A stretch of DNA of 64,000 bases from Torreya grandis (Eukaryota > Streptophyta > Pinopsida > Cupressales > Taxaceae), in contig JARHVA010000082.1 of the NCBI GenBank assembly GCA_037957365.1, forward strand, positions 1,477,001 to 1,541,000, given 5' to 3'. Positions 46,000 through 57,179 of the stretch are shown here, one piece after another (the first letter of the stretch is position 1; the number at the start of each line of letters is the position of its first letter). The translations under genes were made by a program, and so were the position numbers. Below the pieces are notes generated by a model. That model was given only the letters and a program-made list of their open reading frames with translations. It made no database searches and was not told the DNA's origin.

Positions 46000-46422
46000 G
46001 CTAGTTAAAATGTAGATTTCTACTCCTATGTTGGTAGGTAGATCTGCCACCCCATTTCCTTGCTGGTAAGTGTGCACAATTTAGACTTGTGCCATATCCC
46101 ACAAGAGTTACTTGGTAATGTCCATGATGTCTTTAGTGGTGTGAGAGGGGTTTATTTTCCATTCCAGTGCATTTAAAATATTTAAGGAATCACCCTCCAT
46201 GGTTATTCTTTTTAACTTGAGTTTGGAAGTCAATTGGATACCATAGAGGACCACATTGGCTTTGGCAAGGTGGTTTGTTTGATTTCCCAGAGGTCCTATG
46301 TAAGTGGCAAGTATCTCTCCTTTTGAGTTCCTTATGACTCCTCCCCCACCTACAGGGCCTCGGTTGCCTTTGGATGTACCATCAAAGTTCATTTTTCCCA
46401 TCTTTCTATTAGATCCTTCCAT
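46000..46422 (-). pseudogene. LINE RNase H domain
   Basis: Reads KMNFDGTSKGNRGPVGGGGV, IRNSKGEILATYIGPLGNQT, NHLAKANVVLYGIQL and ITMEGDSLNILNAL, then HTYQQGNGVADLPTN. This is the reverse-transcriptase-associated RNase H of plant L1 elements: the first Asp (FDG) and third (EGDS) are present, but the usual Glu in the LAEA-type motif is Lys here (LAKAN). Mutated, and the frame is lost after the core. Confidence 0.82.
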
Positions 46423-49400
46423 TTTGTATGTTTATGGATAAGAGCTTTAGAGGGGAAGCTCAAATGCTAGACTATGTCCCAGTTGCTGAATACCTTTTAT
46501 TTAAAAAGAGGTTATCATTGTGGGCTTTCCAAATATACCAAAACCAATGTGGAAGAGCTAGGTTTCACATGAATTTTAAGGATGGGAGATTCCATGGTGG
46601 TTTCCATTGCATTATGAGGTCAAGTACCATATTTAGTTTCACCCAACTTAGGTTGAATTTATTTAGAATCTAGGCAAATAGTGTCGAGTTGAAGGAGCAC
46701 TCTAAAAACATATGATGAATCGAGTCCTCCATATTTCATCATATAGGGAATATATTGGGGACTATCAATCCTCTTTTATCTAGGTTATCCATAGTCAGGA
46801 ATTTATCCTACACCACTAACCAAAAGAAAAAATTAAATTTAGGAGTTAGATGCTTAACCCAAAAAAATTTCTAAAAATTCCATTCACTTTCTAAATTAAG
46901 GTTCATGGCATGTCCTTAGGCCACTAAGTATGATCCACTATCTTAATCAACCCATATAAAGTGGTTTTCCTTTTGAAATGTAGGAAGAGTTGAGGGTCTA
47001 TATTACTTGTGACTCTTCCACTGAGATCCCATTATGAGGGAGCTTTTTCTAGCTTTTCAAACCTTCTTTCACCACCCAGTAATCTTTAAGTTTTGATCCC
47101 CATCTTTTCTTGAGATCTCTCTACCAATTATCCCAAATTTGTTTTGAGGCCAAGGGAGTGTAGGACAACTAGGCATCTTTCTAGAAGTTGATTTTCTCAC
47201 CATTACTAGTTTTCCATATGATGCCTTTCCTTAGGAGGTTCTTGCAGTTGGTGATGGCCTTCCAAAAAGTGGATCCATCCATAGGGCCTTCTTCCCATAA
47301 GAATTCATCTACTTCCAGTTCTTCTAGGTATTTATCTTTAATAATTATTGCCCATTCGCTATCTTTATTCATAAGCCTCTAACCCATTTTTGCCAAGAGG
47401 GCCGTATTCATAAATTTTATGCTTTTAAGGCCCAAGCCTCCATTTGTTTTGGGAAGACAAGCTTTTTTCCATGTGATGAGGTTATATCTGAATCTTTCTT
47501 CAGTGCCCCTCTATAAGATTTTGTTTTGTATTTGTTCAATTTCAATGGTCAATTTGGAGGGAATTTTGATGATAGATATTTGGTAAATAGGGATGCTCTA
47601 GATCGAGGCTTTGACTAGTTAGTACTTCCCTACCTGAGTAAGGCGATCTTTCCATCCCATCAGCTTTCTTTGAATTCGATCAATAAGAGGGTTCTAAATC
47701 TCATAATCCATTTTTAATTCAAAGAGCAGGATGCCTAAATGACTTGTTAGAAGTTTACCCACCTGATAATCCAAGATTTTGGTAATTTTTTTTGCTAAAA
47801 GAGAGGAGTGTTAATGAAAAATAAAGAACTCTTTTGAAAGTTGATGCACTGATTAAAGACATCTTCATAATTTTTTAGGATGAGTTTCATATGGTTGGCT
47901 TCCTCCACAAAGGCTTCACCTAGGATGATGGTATCATTAGTGAACTATTGACACATGATAGTTTATGTTTTTAGAGCCACTAAGATTCCTTTTATCAATC
48001 CCTAAGAGTGGAATTTCAATAGACTCCTACACAACATTTATTCTATAATGATGAAGAGGTAAGGAGAAAGAGGGTCACCTTGTCTTAGTCCTTTTAAAGC
48101 AGGGAAGAAACCTTTAGGAATGCCATTTATGATAACAAAAAATTTAGGAGTGGCAATGCAGTTCTAGATGATATCCTTGGTGTCTTGACTAAATCCTAAC
48201 CTCTTTAAGATCAACATGAGGAATTGCTAGGAGACCCAATCATAGGCTTTCAACATATCTTACTTAAGAAACACTCCTTGCCTCAGGGATCTAGAGATGG
48301 AATGAATAGCCTAATAAACTAGGACAATGCCATCCATTATTTGTCTTTCAACCATAAAATCCTCCTACTGATCCCCTATGAATTTATCTAAGAGATGTTT
48401 CATTTGCTTTACCAAGATAGAGGAGCATATTTTATACATGGTATTCCAAATACTAATGGGGTAAAATTCTTAAACATTTATAGCACCCTATTTTTTTGGG
48501 ATCAATAATAAGGTGTTATTGATTTCCTTGAGAATAGTTTTAAGTTACAAAAATTATTTGGAAGCTACCTCAACCTCCTTATGGATAATGTTCCAAATTT
48601 TTTAGAATAAGAGTAGATGGAATCCATCAGGTCCTAAGGCTTTAGATCCCTCCATTGCAAAGACCACACATTTTATCTCCACTTCAGAAGGAACATTAGT
48701 GAGGGAGACATTATCAACATCATATAAGACTTTATCAAAGTTATTTATTGTGGTGGCTACTAGATTATCATATGGTAATCTTTCTTCTAAGAGGATATTT
48801 TTGAAAAAATTGATTGCATGACAATAAATCTCATCTTCATCTCACTCATATCCTCATTTTCAATTTGTAATTGATATATTCTATTAATGTTCCTATGTCT
48901 TGTTGTGCGATGGAAGAACTTGGTATTCCTATCCCCCTCCTTCAGTCACGTGCATCTGGAATTTTGTCTTCAATAGGATTGTTCTCTTGATTCAAGGTTG
49001 TGAAATTGGCAAAGAAGTTGTTTTTCCCTAAAATGCATGTGATCATTATTGTCTCTTATAACATAGAGATCTTCAATAACCAGAAGTTCCAATTTGAGAG
49101 ACTTATTTATTCCAAATATTTAACTTCATTTTGAGAAATCTAAGTTATTTAGTTAGAATAAACATGGTAGAGCTCAAGAAAGGTTCTTTCCACTAAGCTC
49201 ATAGGGATTCCATTAGATTAGGATGAAGGAGCCACATGTTTTTGAATCTAAAGGGATAACATTTGGGCTTTGAGATTTTGTTTCCTTCAAAAACCAAGGG
49301 ATTATGATTAGATCTAATTATGGGGAGGGAAAAAATCTTGTTGTAGAAATGAATATCCTAGTTTAGAGAAATTATAACTCTGTTGAGTCAGGTTTGGATC

Positions 49401-49980
49401 AAGTTTTCACCTAATCTTCTGTTGGACCACATAGAAGGATTGCCATTCAGGTCCACATCCACTAATATTGCATTTGCAATTAAATCATTAAATTACATCA
49501 TGTTTTCAATGAAGTATATATGACCCCATTTTTTCCCCAAGAGTGATATGGGTATTAAAGTCCCCAACAACAATCTAGTTCCAATTTACATAGGTCCTTT
49601 GGAAGACAATAGGTTTTCCCCAAGAAAGTTTTTGACAGATTTAGCATTTGGAGTATAGACATTGGATAAAATCCATCTATCATTACTATCTAAACTTATG
49701 AACAATACAAAAATTTGATCATTTATCTTCCATTAAATATCTCCTCTTAAGAAATCAGTGTTCTAAAAAATTGCTCGGCCTCCTAAGGCACCTTTAAAGT
49801 CTGATGTTAAAACTTGAGCGTACCTCTAGATTTTCATAGTGTAGAATTTGAGAATTGATTCAAACATTTTGGTTTCCTAAAGATAATAATAGAAGGGTTA
49901 ACCCTTTTTATGAGACTACAGAGGGTCCTCCATTTCCTAGGCTTATTTAAACCCCTAACATTCTAAAAAAAGATTTTCAT
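46423..49980 (-). pseudogene. LINE ORF2: endonuclease and reverse transcriptase (decayed)
   Basis: Start ATG at 49,978-49,980, then MKIFF, a TAG, and NVRGLNKPRKWRTLCSLIKR, the N-terminus of an APE-type endonuclease. RT motifs: FFVIINGIPKGFF, KGLRQGDPLSPYLFIIIE at about 48,110-48,040, and FTNDTIILGEA at 47,944-47,912 in place of the F-A-D-D box, so one catalytic Asp is Asn. Post-RT region: EWAIIIKDKYLEELEVDEF, GSTFWKAITNCKNLLRKGII at 47,372-47,181, and a zinc-finger-like remnant near 46.7 kb. It would nick the target and copy element RNA into it; this copy is dead. Confidence 0.83.
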
Positions 49981-49991
49981 TACTTATCCCG

Positions 49992-51864
49992 TTAGATTTT
50001 AAGAGTTTGTTGGGATCTCTTAGCAATATCTTTGGCCATTTTTATATTACTTGTAACTATCTTCTTATACCTTCCCATAGGTTTTAGGGCAACATTGATG
50101 CTAGCTATTTTCCTTCCTCTTTTACTTTTGGGGTTTGTAGCAAAACCTTGTTCTAAGAAAAGGTTTTTTCGGGGGGGGGGGGGGAGAAAGAGTCTCTAAA
50201 CATTACCCCTAGTCTTTGGAGTGATCTAGAGACTTCAAAAGGGGGGAGAGAGGGGTAACCTCAAGATGGGGAGGATTGGATCAGTCCAAGATATCAAAGA
50301 GGGGGATTTTCTACACTAAATCTTAAGCTAACTTAGAGATCAGGGAAGGTAGATGAGTACCCAAAGAAAGAGAGGGAGGAAGAAGGGGGGAAGAAGGGTT
50401 CTCAGAGGAGAAAATGGGGGGAGGGGGAACCCTAGGTGGAAAATGCGGCGGGGGGGGGGGGGGGGGAGAGGGATCAAGCCAAGTTTGAGAGGGGAGAAGA
50501 GCCATAAGGTTAGAGGTAGGGACCGACCGAAGTGAAAGGGGAAGGCATACTTAGGGGGGTGACAATAACCCAATAAAAGGAGGGGGAGGAGAAAGAGGAT
50601 GAGGTGGGGAAGGAGGAGGGGGGCCTAGGGTAAATCCAAGGGAAAGGGAGGAGTGGGGGGGAATTAATGGGGGGATTGAGGAAAGTCACCCTGGGGGGAT
50701 AACTCATCCAAGGACATCAAGGTAGCAAATGAATCAAGAAGAGAAAAAGGGTTATTACAAGGAATACCTTTTAAGCTACCAAAAAGCTAAGTGCTTGAAA
50801 GGTCTCTGAGGGAGCCAATTCTAAGAGGGTGATCTGATCATAGATCCTTTGTTGTTGCCTCATTCCTAGTCCCTTTTTGCATGGGAATGTTAAAATCTTG
50901 GCCTTTCTTTGGATAGTCTCAAAACATATGAATCAAAACATTACACAATGGGTAGATAATTGCATTGTTATCATATACTATGTTTTGAATCCACTCATCA
51001 TAATTTGACTTAATCTTAATCTCATGTAGCAAGGGATTGTTTGTAGGAAGTGAAATGTGAACTCAGGATGTAATTATTCTTCAACATGAAAGAGTAACCA
51101 AATCAATTTTAATAAGTTACCCCAAGGCCTTGGAAATACTAATGATAACCTTCAATTTCCAATATTTCAAGGGGATTTCAAGGAGAAGAACCCACATTGG
51201 AACATCATCCATGGTGGTGTTGTTGAGATTTGACCCAACCTTCCACCTCTGGATAGTCATGTTCACCTTGCCCATAAGCTAAGGCCCTTCTAAGATAACT
51301 TTGATGAAATCCTCTTGTAGATAAAACATTATCAAGAAGAAAATCCTAGCTAGAGTGACCACCTCTAGGTGTCCTTTATCTTTCCACCTTGCCTTAGACC
51401 AGTTACAAAAAGCATCAATATTTAGATGGAAGCTATTTACCTTGGCCAAAATGGATTTGGCAAGCTCCACATCAGCCTGCTCCACCATAGGTTTCTAAAA
51501 TAGGGATGAAAATCTCATCGTTAGCTTCTTCCAAGAAAATATAAAATTTTAAAAGGTCCCATCCCACTAAGATTTTGCCTTTGACTATGTCTACCCATGA
51601 TAAGTTAGGGGCATGTGGATCCAATTTTTTTGGGATAGGAATAACTTTGTCTGCCTACTTTAGATCAAAATCCAAATCTTTTGGGTATTTTTCCATTAGG
51701 AGTTCCATTGATCAAAACATGTGAGTAGGGTCATGTGGGTCTGCATTGATAGTAGTGAGAGCATTGTTGAATCCTTCCTACATCTAGACACTGTCTACAT
51801 GACCATTCTAGTTTTCCCACCCAAGCAGGAATTCAAATTGTTGAAGGTACTCCACAACATCCAT
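49992..51864 (-). pseudogene. LINE ORF1 (DUF4283-like RNA-binding protein, decayed)
   Basis: ATG at 51,862-51,864 (MDVVEYLQQFEF), stop at 49,992-49,994, twelve bases before ORF2. The part at 51,540-50,950 reads FLIMFYLQEDFIKVILEGP, LMGKVNMTIQRWKVGSNLN, VPMWVLLLEIPLKYWKLK and a remnant of a C-terminal knuckle, the DUF4283 pattern of plant LINE ORF1. The 3' third crosses a Pro-rich, very C-rich (minus-strand) tract at 50.7-50.2 kb. The C-terminus is basic (RYKKIVTSNIKMAKDIAKRS). Several stops. Confidence 0.72.
50160..50710 (+). repeat. G-rich purine tract with two long poly-G runs
   Basis: About 550 bp dominated by GGGA/GGGG on the plus strand, with runs of 14 G (50,171-50,184) and 17 G (50,450-50,466). 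It lies inside LINE ORF1, where the minus strand encodes Pro/Ser-rich sequence. Such DNA can form quadruplex or triplex structures. Confidence 0.9.
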
Positions 51865-52294
51865 TTTTAATAATCATTACATTTTCATAATGTAATAGAT
51901 TTTAATGTATACAAATTATTAGTATTATCATTATCATACTCGTCATCATCATTTTTTTCATTGACATTGTTGTCACATTTGTTTAATTCCATATCATACT
52001 CATTCTAACTCATTGTCTAAAATAAATGTAACATCAAATATTAAGACCATTTTCAAAGTGTGTGTGTGTGTGTGTGTACATCCATTTTCAATAATCATTA
52101 AATTTTCATAATGTAAAAGCTCTTAATGTCTAAAAATTATTAGTATTATCATCATCATGCTCATCATCATCATTTTTTTCATTGACATTATTGTCACATT
52201 TGTTTAATTCCCTATCATACTCATTCTAACTCATTACCTAAAATAAATGCAACATCAAATACTAAAACCATTTTTAATGTGTATGTGTGTGTAC
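51858..52294. repeat. 220-bp tandem duplication at the LINE 5' end
   Basis: 51,858-52,077 and 52,078-52,294 are direct copies at 220-bp offset, each beginning ACATCCATTTT and ending in a (GT)n run. On the minus strand each unit contains ATGGATGT, and the inner one supplies the ORF1 start. Internal CATCAT trinucleotide runs lie near 51,940-51,955 and 52,155-52,175. Confidence 0.9.
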
Positions 52295-52316
52295 TATAAT
52301 TAAAATATAATTTCTT

Positions 52317-53494
52317 TGTTAGTGTGAACTAGAAATTTGACTAAGAAGAGGAGATTAGTATCGTGTTAGTGAATGACACCAAATAAAAAACACACTAAAC
52401 TAACATATTCATGCCTAGTTACTAGGGTGAGCTTAGTAACAAAAAAAATGACAAACATAACTAAAAATTAAGGAAAAACAATAATTCTTTCACCTTCCTT
52501 GGATGCTCCAAATGAATTTGTAGTAGTGGCTTGCTCAATTTTGTGCTCATGAAGTCCTTGGCAATGGAAGCTTGGCTACCTCCATCTCTCCTTGGCACCT
52601 TTGGCTTTGGCTTGGCTTGGATTAGAATCAATTTATCATGGTAACACTAGTTTTCATGAAGCTTTTGGAATCAATCTTCATTATAAATTTGCACAAATTA
52701 AGCTTAAAAATGATGTTCATGGCCTCTCTATTTATAGATTTTCAAGAATGACTAGAATCAACCATGACCGTCCATCTCAAGATAGAGATGTGTGGTCATG
52801 GATTAATTAAATTATGTAATTAAAATCCATAATTATTCTCATCATGAATTTGAAAGAAGGGACATTAATGAGGCATGGGAGTTAATAAAGAGGCATGGGA
52901 AACCTATAATCTTGATATTTGTGGCATTTATGGCTTAGGGATGTCTTTTCAAGAAATGAGGTCACCTGATGATGTAGATATTCAATATTCATTTCTAAAA
53001 ATAATTTTTCAATAAGTTTTCATGGAATTATTAATTAGGCCTTGATTTGGATTAATTATCTCTTAAGCATGATTAAGTACTTTCTACACAAATTACTCAA
53101 ATTGATCAGAATCCCTTATTATTAGTCTAAATTTTGACTGAATTAGAATTGGAAGTCAATGTTAGATACATTGGATCCATTATCCTATTTATGATGTTTC
53201 CAACACCAAATATCAAAGACACACATCTCACACAATAAATTTGATAGAAAAGAGCAATCCAAAGTACTCAAGTGTAAAAATGGCATTTTGACTCAAAATG
53301 ATCTGATCAAAGTTAGCTAGCCCATAAATTGCATTACCCCATTTAGTAATATTCTAGAAAAAATTACCACTTGAATATTTCAATTTCAACTCATTTAATG
53401 TGCTTTAGTGTTTTTAGACTAAATTATGCACTTTGGTGGAAATTGGTTAAAAGCCTAGTTTGAAGTCAGTGGTGGCCAGATTTAGGTGTCTATA
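52317..53494 (-). repeat. Candidate 3' LTR of Gypsy-III
   Basis: On the minus strand it would start TATAGACACCTAAATCTGG (a TGTAGACACC-type start with G-to-A) directly after the purine-rich AGGAGAAAAC, and end CACACTAACA at 52,317. The minus strand has a clean CTATAAATAG TATA box inside it. The partner LTR is outside the window, so the ends are inferred. It contains no ORF; the open frame at 52,592-52,810 on the plus strand is not protein-like. Confidence 0.45.
52728..52737 (-). promoter_or_regulatory. TATA box in the Gypsy-III LTR
   Basis: CTATAAATAG on the minus strand, followed by AGAGGCC, matches the plant TATA consensus and lies in the second half of the candidate LTR, where the U3/R border is expected. 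Confidence 0.55.
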
Positions 53495-53766
53495 GTTTTC
53501 TCCTATATGGGAAGGCATTGTAAGTTATAAACACAATAACATCTTCTCAAAGAATGAAAAGGACCTGTATACCTACAACTACAATGATGATAAACTAACT
53601 ATATGATATTTTTCCCCCTCAAGGGAATGGTTGGCATAAGTAGGTCAGCAAATGGTCCCTCGATAAGAAGTGAAAAAAGGGGACCAAAGAAAGGAAAGAT
53701 GATGGAGTGAAAACACAATGATTTTGAAAAAGTAGTCAAAATCACTAAGAATGTAAGTGGGATGGT

Positions 53767-53805
53767 GTACAATGGTTTACCCAAAGGCAGTTATAAGCAT
53801 TGTAC
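53767..53805. repeat. Hairpin family copy 1
   Basis: Stem GTACAATG / CATTGTAC (8 bp, perfect) around a core containing TTACCCAAAGGCAGTTATA. Confidence 0.85.
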
Positions 53806-53835
53806 CCTAATAGTGGCAATGTGGTATGATAACAG

Positions 53836-53866
53836 AATGATTTGCCCAAAGGTGGTTATAATCATT
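53836..53866. repeat. Hairpin family copy 2
   Basis: Stem AATGATT / AATCATT (7 bp, perfect) around the core TGCCCAAAGGTGGTTAT. Confidence 0.85.
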
Positions 53867-53954
53867 GAGAAGATGGAGCTGCCCCAATTAGGACAGACAA
53901 ATAATATAAAAATGTGCCCTTGTATGGGTAGAAAAATGGAAGTGGTGATAATAC

Positions 53955-53985
53955 AATGATCTACCCAAAGGTGGTTATAATCATT
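53955..53985. repeat. Hairpin family copy 3
   Basis: Stem AATGAT / ATCATT (6 bp) around CTACCCAAAGGTGGTTATA. Confidence 0.8.
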
Positions 53986-54005
53986 TAAGAATCAGGTGGG
54001 ATGGT

Positions 54006-54044
54006 GTGCAATGATTTGCCCATAAGCAGTTATAATCATTACAC
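54006..54044. repeat. Hairpin family copy 4
   Basis: Stem GTGCAATGATT / AATCATTACAC (10 of 11 paired) around TGCCCATAAGCAGTTAT. Confidence 0.85.
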
Positions 54045-55238
54045 CCCGATTATGGAAAACATGATAAACATGGTCGAGGATGATGATAACTTAACACAGA
54101 GGGTAATGATGAATTATAACAACCTATTAGCAGGGAGATGCTTGTTCAAACTAATAAAGGTTGAAATTCTTTCATGGTTAATTAATTTGTTTGGGATATG
54201 ATTGGGATTGAATCAAGATGTCAATATCGAAGAGATGTTGATACCACCATTACCGATTAGACTTCTTAAAGCTAAGGTTTGTTATAGCACATGTCAGTAG
54301 GCATCATGGTATAACATCATGAGGACTGACTCCTACAATCCAATACGCAATAGAAAATAATGCACCAATGATAAAAATGAGGATGATAATGTAAACATAT
54401 GAATATGGATGGATTTGAGTATAAGTGTGGGCAAGGAATCACTGAATGAACACACATAAAATAAATCAAGGCAACAATGCTGAAGGTAAACAAATAGGTA
54501 GACAAACAAACAAAATAAGTAAAAACAAACAAATAATACAATAGAAACCATACAAACATTTCCCCTAGAAAATAGGTGACAACTTAAAAAATAAACAAAA
54601 TGGGGGAATAAAAGAAAAGGAAGGGGGTGGTCGAGTTATCTCCATATGCACTACGAAAGTGGACACTGCCTACATAGTTCCATGGATGTAATATCCAATA
54701 AAAAACTTTAGGCAAAATGTAGTTCTCCCAGGGAATGGGAAGAATGTGATAACTGCTAAAAAAAATAGAATGGATGTGATAAAAGAAGAGGAATGGTCTT
54801 GTAAAATGGCAAGTGCATGAGATAAAAGGCTTAAAAGGATGGGGAAACTAAGTGACAAGTGGTTTTCTTGCAACATAGTAAGGGTTCCTAGAATCCTTAA
54901 GGCAAAGAAGTGGTCAAATGTTTTTAGTTTTTTCTAACAATTTTACAAATCTTTTTGGAATTTTGAAGTATCTCAACTCGATCAAGAATGACGAGACACT
55001 AAATGGTTCAAGCTCACAAAATGATGAGAACATTTAAACTTAGGTTGCTCACAAAATGGTGAGAGTGTGGCAAGGGGGTGACTGAGCTAACCTCAAAAAT
55101 TCTTGAGTGATACCTACATAGTCCTAGAGTAGGACTCAAGTCACTATAGTTCTACCCTACAACAGAGGAATTTGACTAGTGTAGGAGTCAATTCAAACAA
55201 AATAGGTACATGTATGTAGTGTAGTAGTCAATTCTTGC

Positions 55239-55271
55239 TACTAATTATAACCACCTTTGGGTAAATTAGTA
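55239..55271. repeat. Hairpin family copy 5 (inverted orientation; mirror copy at 55,464-55,496)
   Basis: Stem TACTAATT / AATTAGTA (8 bp, perfect) around ATAACCACCTTTGGGTA, the reverse complement of the copy 2-3 core. Confidence 0.87.
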
Positions 55272-55292
55272 CCATTGATCTATGATGTTATG

Positions 55293-55325
55293 TCCTAGTT
55301 ATAACCACTTATGGGAAAACTAGGA
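55293..55325. repeat. Hairpin family copy 6 (inverted orientation; mirror copy at 55,410-55,442)
   Basis: Stem TCCTAGTT / AACTAGGA (8 bp, perfect) around ATAACCACTTATGGGAA. Confidence 0.87.
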
Positions 55326-55817
55326 GCAACATTTTTTTATTAAGTTTTGACGTACTATAGCATAGGAAGTGGCAATTTGGTACGTCAAAACTTAATAAAA
55401 AAATGTTGCTCCTAGTTTTCCCATAAGTGGTTATAACTAGGACATAACATCATAGATCAATGGTACTAATTTACCCAAAGGTGGTTATAATTAGTATCAA
55501 GACTGGTGATAATAAAGGAATAATAAATGAAGGATGCAACTATCAAAACTTTTGTCATACAACTCTAAAATATGATCTTTATCTGAAGTACTTGAAATAA
55601 CTGATGAAACTAATCAAATTCCTCGATACTGAAAATGCATAATCAATGGCAAAAACCAAGGTCAAACAGGCTAGGCTTTAGAACATGTTTGGTTGATAAA
55701 ATGGAATGGTAAAATAAATAAGGCTAAAAGGATGGATAATAATGATATTTGTACAAATAAGAATAGTGATAAAATGGCACCACTAAAATGGTCTTTATAG
55801 ATAATACACCTTAGTGC

Positions 55818-56870
55818 TCAAGCATAGTACCACCTAAGGTGAATAATATTCATTGGCTCAAGAAGTTCACCTCCATCTGGTGTGGTAAGAGTGTATGCCC
55901 CTGATCCATAATCTATAGTGATGATGAAAGGCCCTATCTAGTTTATTTTGAATTTACCTTTATGCTTCTTCTTAATCATGGTATTCTTTAAGAACAAGAT
56001 CACCAAGTTCAAATATTCTATATTTGACATGTCAATTGTAGTGGCCTTTGAGTTGGTTCTGATATGCCTAAAGATTGTTGAGCGTAGCTATGCATTTTTT
56101 ATCCAGTAGGTCTAGCTCTTGAAGGTGAGCTACGTGATAGTCATGATCATCTAGGACATGTTTAAAAGAGATACGTAGTGGAGGCAATTTGACCTCAATG
56201 GGAAGGATGACTTCAATACCATAAGCAAGTGAGTATGGAGTGGCTCTTGTAGGAGTATGATGGTTGGTATGGTATGACCAAAGGGTAGGGAATATCTGTA
56301 GGTGCCAATCATGACTGGTATCATTGACAATATTTTTGAGAATATTGACAATGGTTTTGTTTGATGCTTTGGCCTGGCCATTAAATTGAGGGTAATATGT
56401 TGTATAAAAATATTGTGTGATGTTATATTTGGTACATATCTAGTCTACATATTCATTCTTGAATGATCCTCCATTATCAAATATAATGTCAGAGGGGATA
56501 CCTTAGTGGCAAATGAGATGGTTGAAGATAAATTTGAAATTTTTCTTTTTAGTCACATAAGTGAGGGGTATAGCTTCAACCCAATTACTAAAATACTTAG
56601 TGATGGTAAGGATATGCTTATGGCCATCAAATGAAGTGGGTTTAATCTTCCCAATGAGTTCAAGTTCCCATGTAGCAAATAGCCATGGTGCCAACATCAA
56701 TTTTATAGTTTGTGATGGGGCATGAATCAAATTAGCATGCCATTGACATTTGTCACACTTCTTTACATATGCAGCTACATCTGCATCCATCATGGGCCAA
56801 TAATAACTAGTACATAAGAGCTTTTTGGCTAGGACTGCCTACTATAATGAGATCCACATACTCCTTTTTG
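55818..56870 (-). pseudogene. Gypsy-III integrase (decayed)
   Basis: Reads DADVAAYVKKCDKCQWHANL (zinc-site Cys pair), WELELIGKIKP, GHKHILTITKYFSNWVEAIP, then a C-terminal part with GPFIITIDYGSGAYTLTTPD and EPMNIIHLRWYYA before a TGA at 55,818-55,820. The usual first catalytic Asp (D-V/L-IG) is Glu in ELIG. Frame changes lie between the parts. The order and sequence are those of Tat-clade integrases. Confidence 0.82.
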
Positions 56871-57179
56871 AACTTCTCTTAATGCTAATGTAGACTCTTC
56901 TAAAGTTAAACAATGAAGTAGAGTTCCATCAAAACTACAGTAGTAAAGGGTGGATCCAAGTAGGGTATAATGAGTGGAGTGATGAATAAAGGTTTTGGTT
57001 TATTTTTGAGATAGGTTAGGTGGTATAAATTGGTCATGAAGGTAGTTTTAAATGTCTGATTACTAGATAGAATTAGGACCAACAATATCACAAATCATTA
57101 CAATGGTTTAAGGTTCATAAGTTGATATAAACAAATTCTCAACAAGTAATTGATATTCTCTAGCTTTGTCTATTTGTTG

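Larger units (their letters stand above)
45771..52294 (-). mobile_element. L1-type LINE retrotransposon, decayed, minus strand
   Basis: Minus-strand order: 5' tandem units (52,294-51,858), ORF1 (51,864-49,992), ORF2 with endonuclease (from 49,980), reverse transcriptase (about 48.9-47.7 kb), a post-RT region and RNase H (46.4-46.0 kb). ORF1 then ORF2 with an APE-type endonuclease and a C-terminal RNase H is the plant L1 layout. All parts carry stops. No clear poly-A or target duplication was found at the 3' end, so the left boundary is approximate. Confidence 0.82.
55239..55496. repeat. Perfect 116-bp inverted repeat with 26-bp spacer
   Basis: 55,239-55,354 and 55,381-55,496 are exact reverse complements over all 116 positions; the spacer is 55,355-55,380. 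Each arm contains hairpin copies 5 and 6, so smaller hairpins are nested within the large one. Absence of any mismatch contrasts with the decay of everything around it. Confidence 0.97.
53495..55817 (-). other. 3' non-coding region of Gypsy-III with hairpin repeats
   Basis: 2.3 kb between the polyprotein stop (55,818-55,820) and the candidate LTR. No readable protein. It holds the hairpin family described below, the 116-bp inverted repeat, and A-rich stretches with AAACAA blocks near 54,490-54,560. The 3' regions of Tat/Ogre elements are known to be hypervariable and to carry tandem repeats. Confidence 0.65.

Noticed and set aside
50353..50707. Arg/Gly-rich plus-strand frame and several Pro-rich minus-strand frames
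   Set aside because: Compositional products of the G-rich tract; at most one minus-strand frame is the LINE ORF1 tail.
52592..52810. 72-codon plus-strand frame beginning MAPLALAWLGLES
   Set aside because: It overlaps the candidate Gypsy-III LTR and the opposite-strand TATA box, and shows no protein motif.
54317..54559. Membrane-protein-like frames on the minus strand
   Set aside because: They come from A-rich AAACAA sequence on the plus strand in the Gypsy-III non-coding region; two frames look equally hydrophobic and no homology is apparent.
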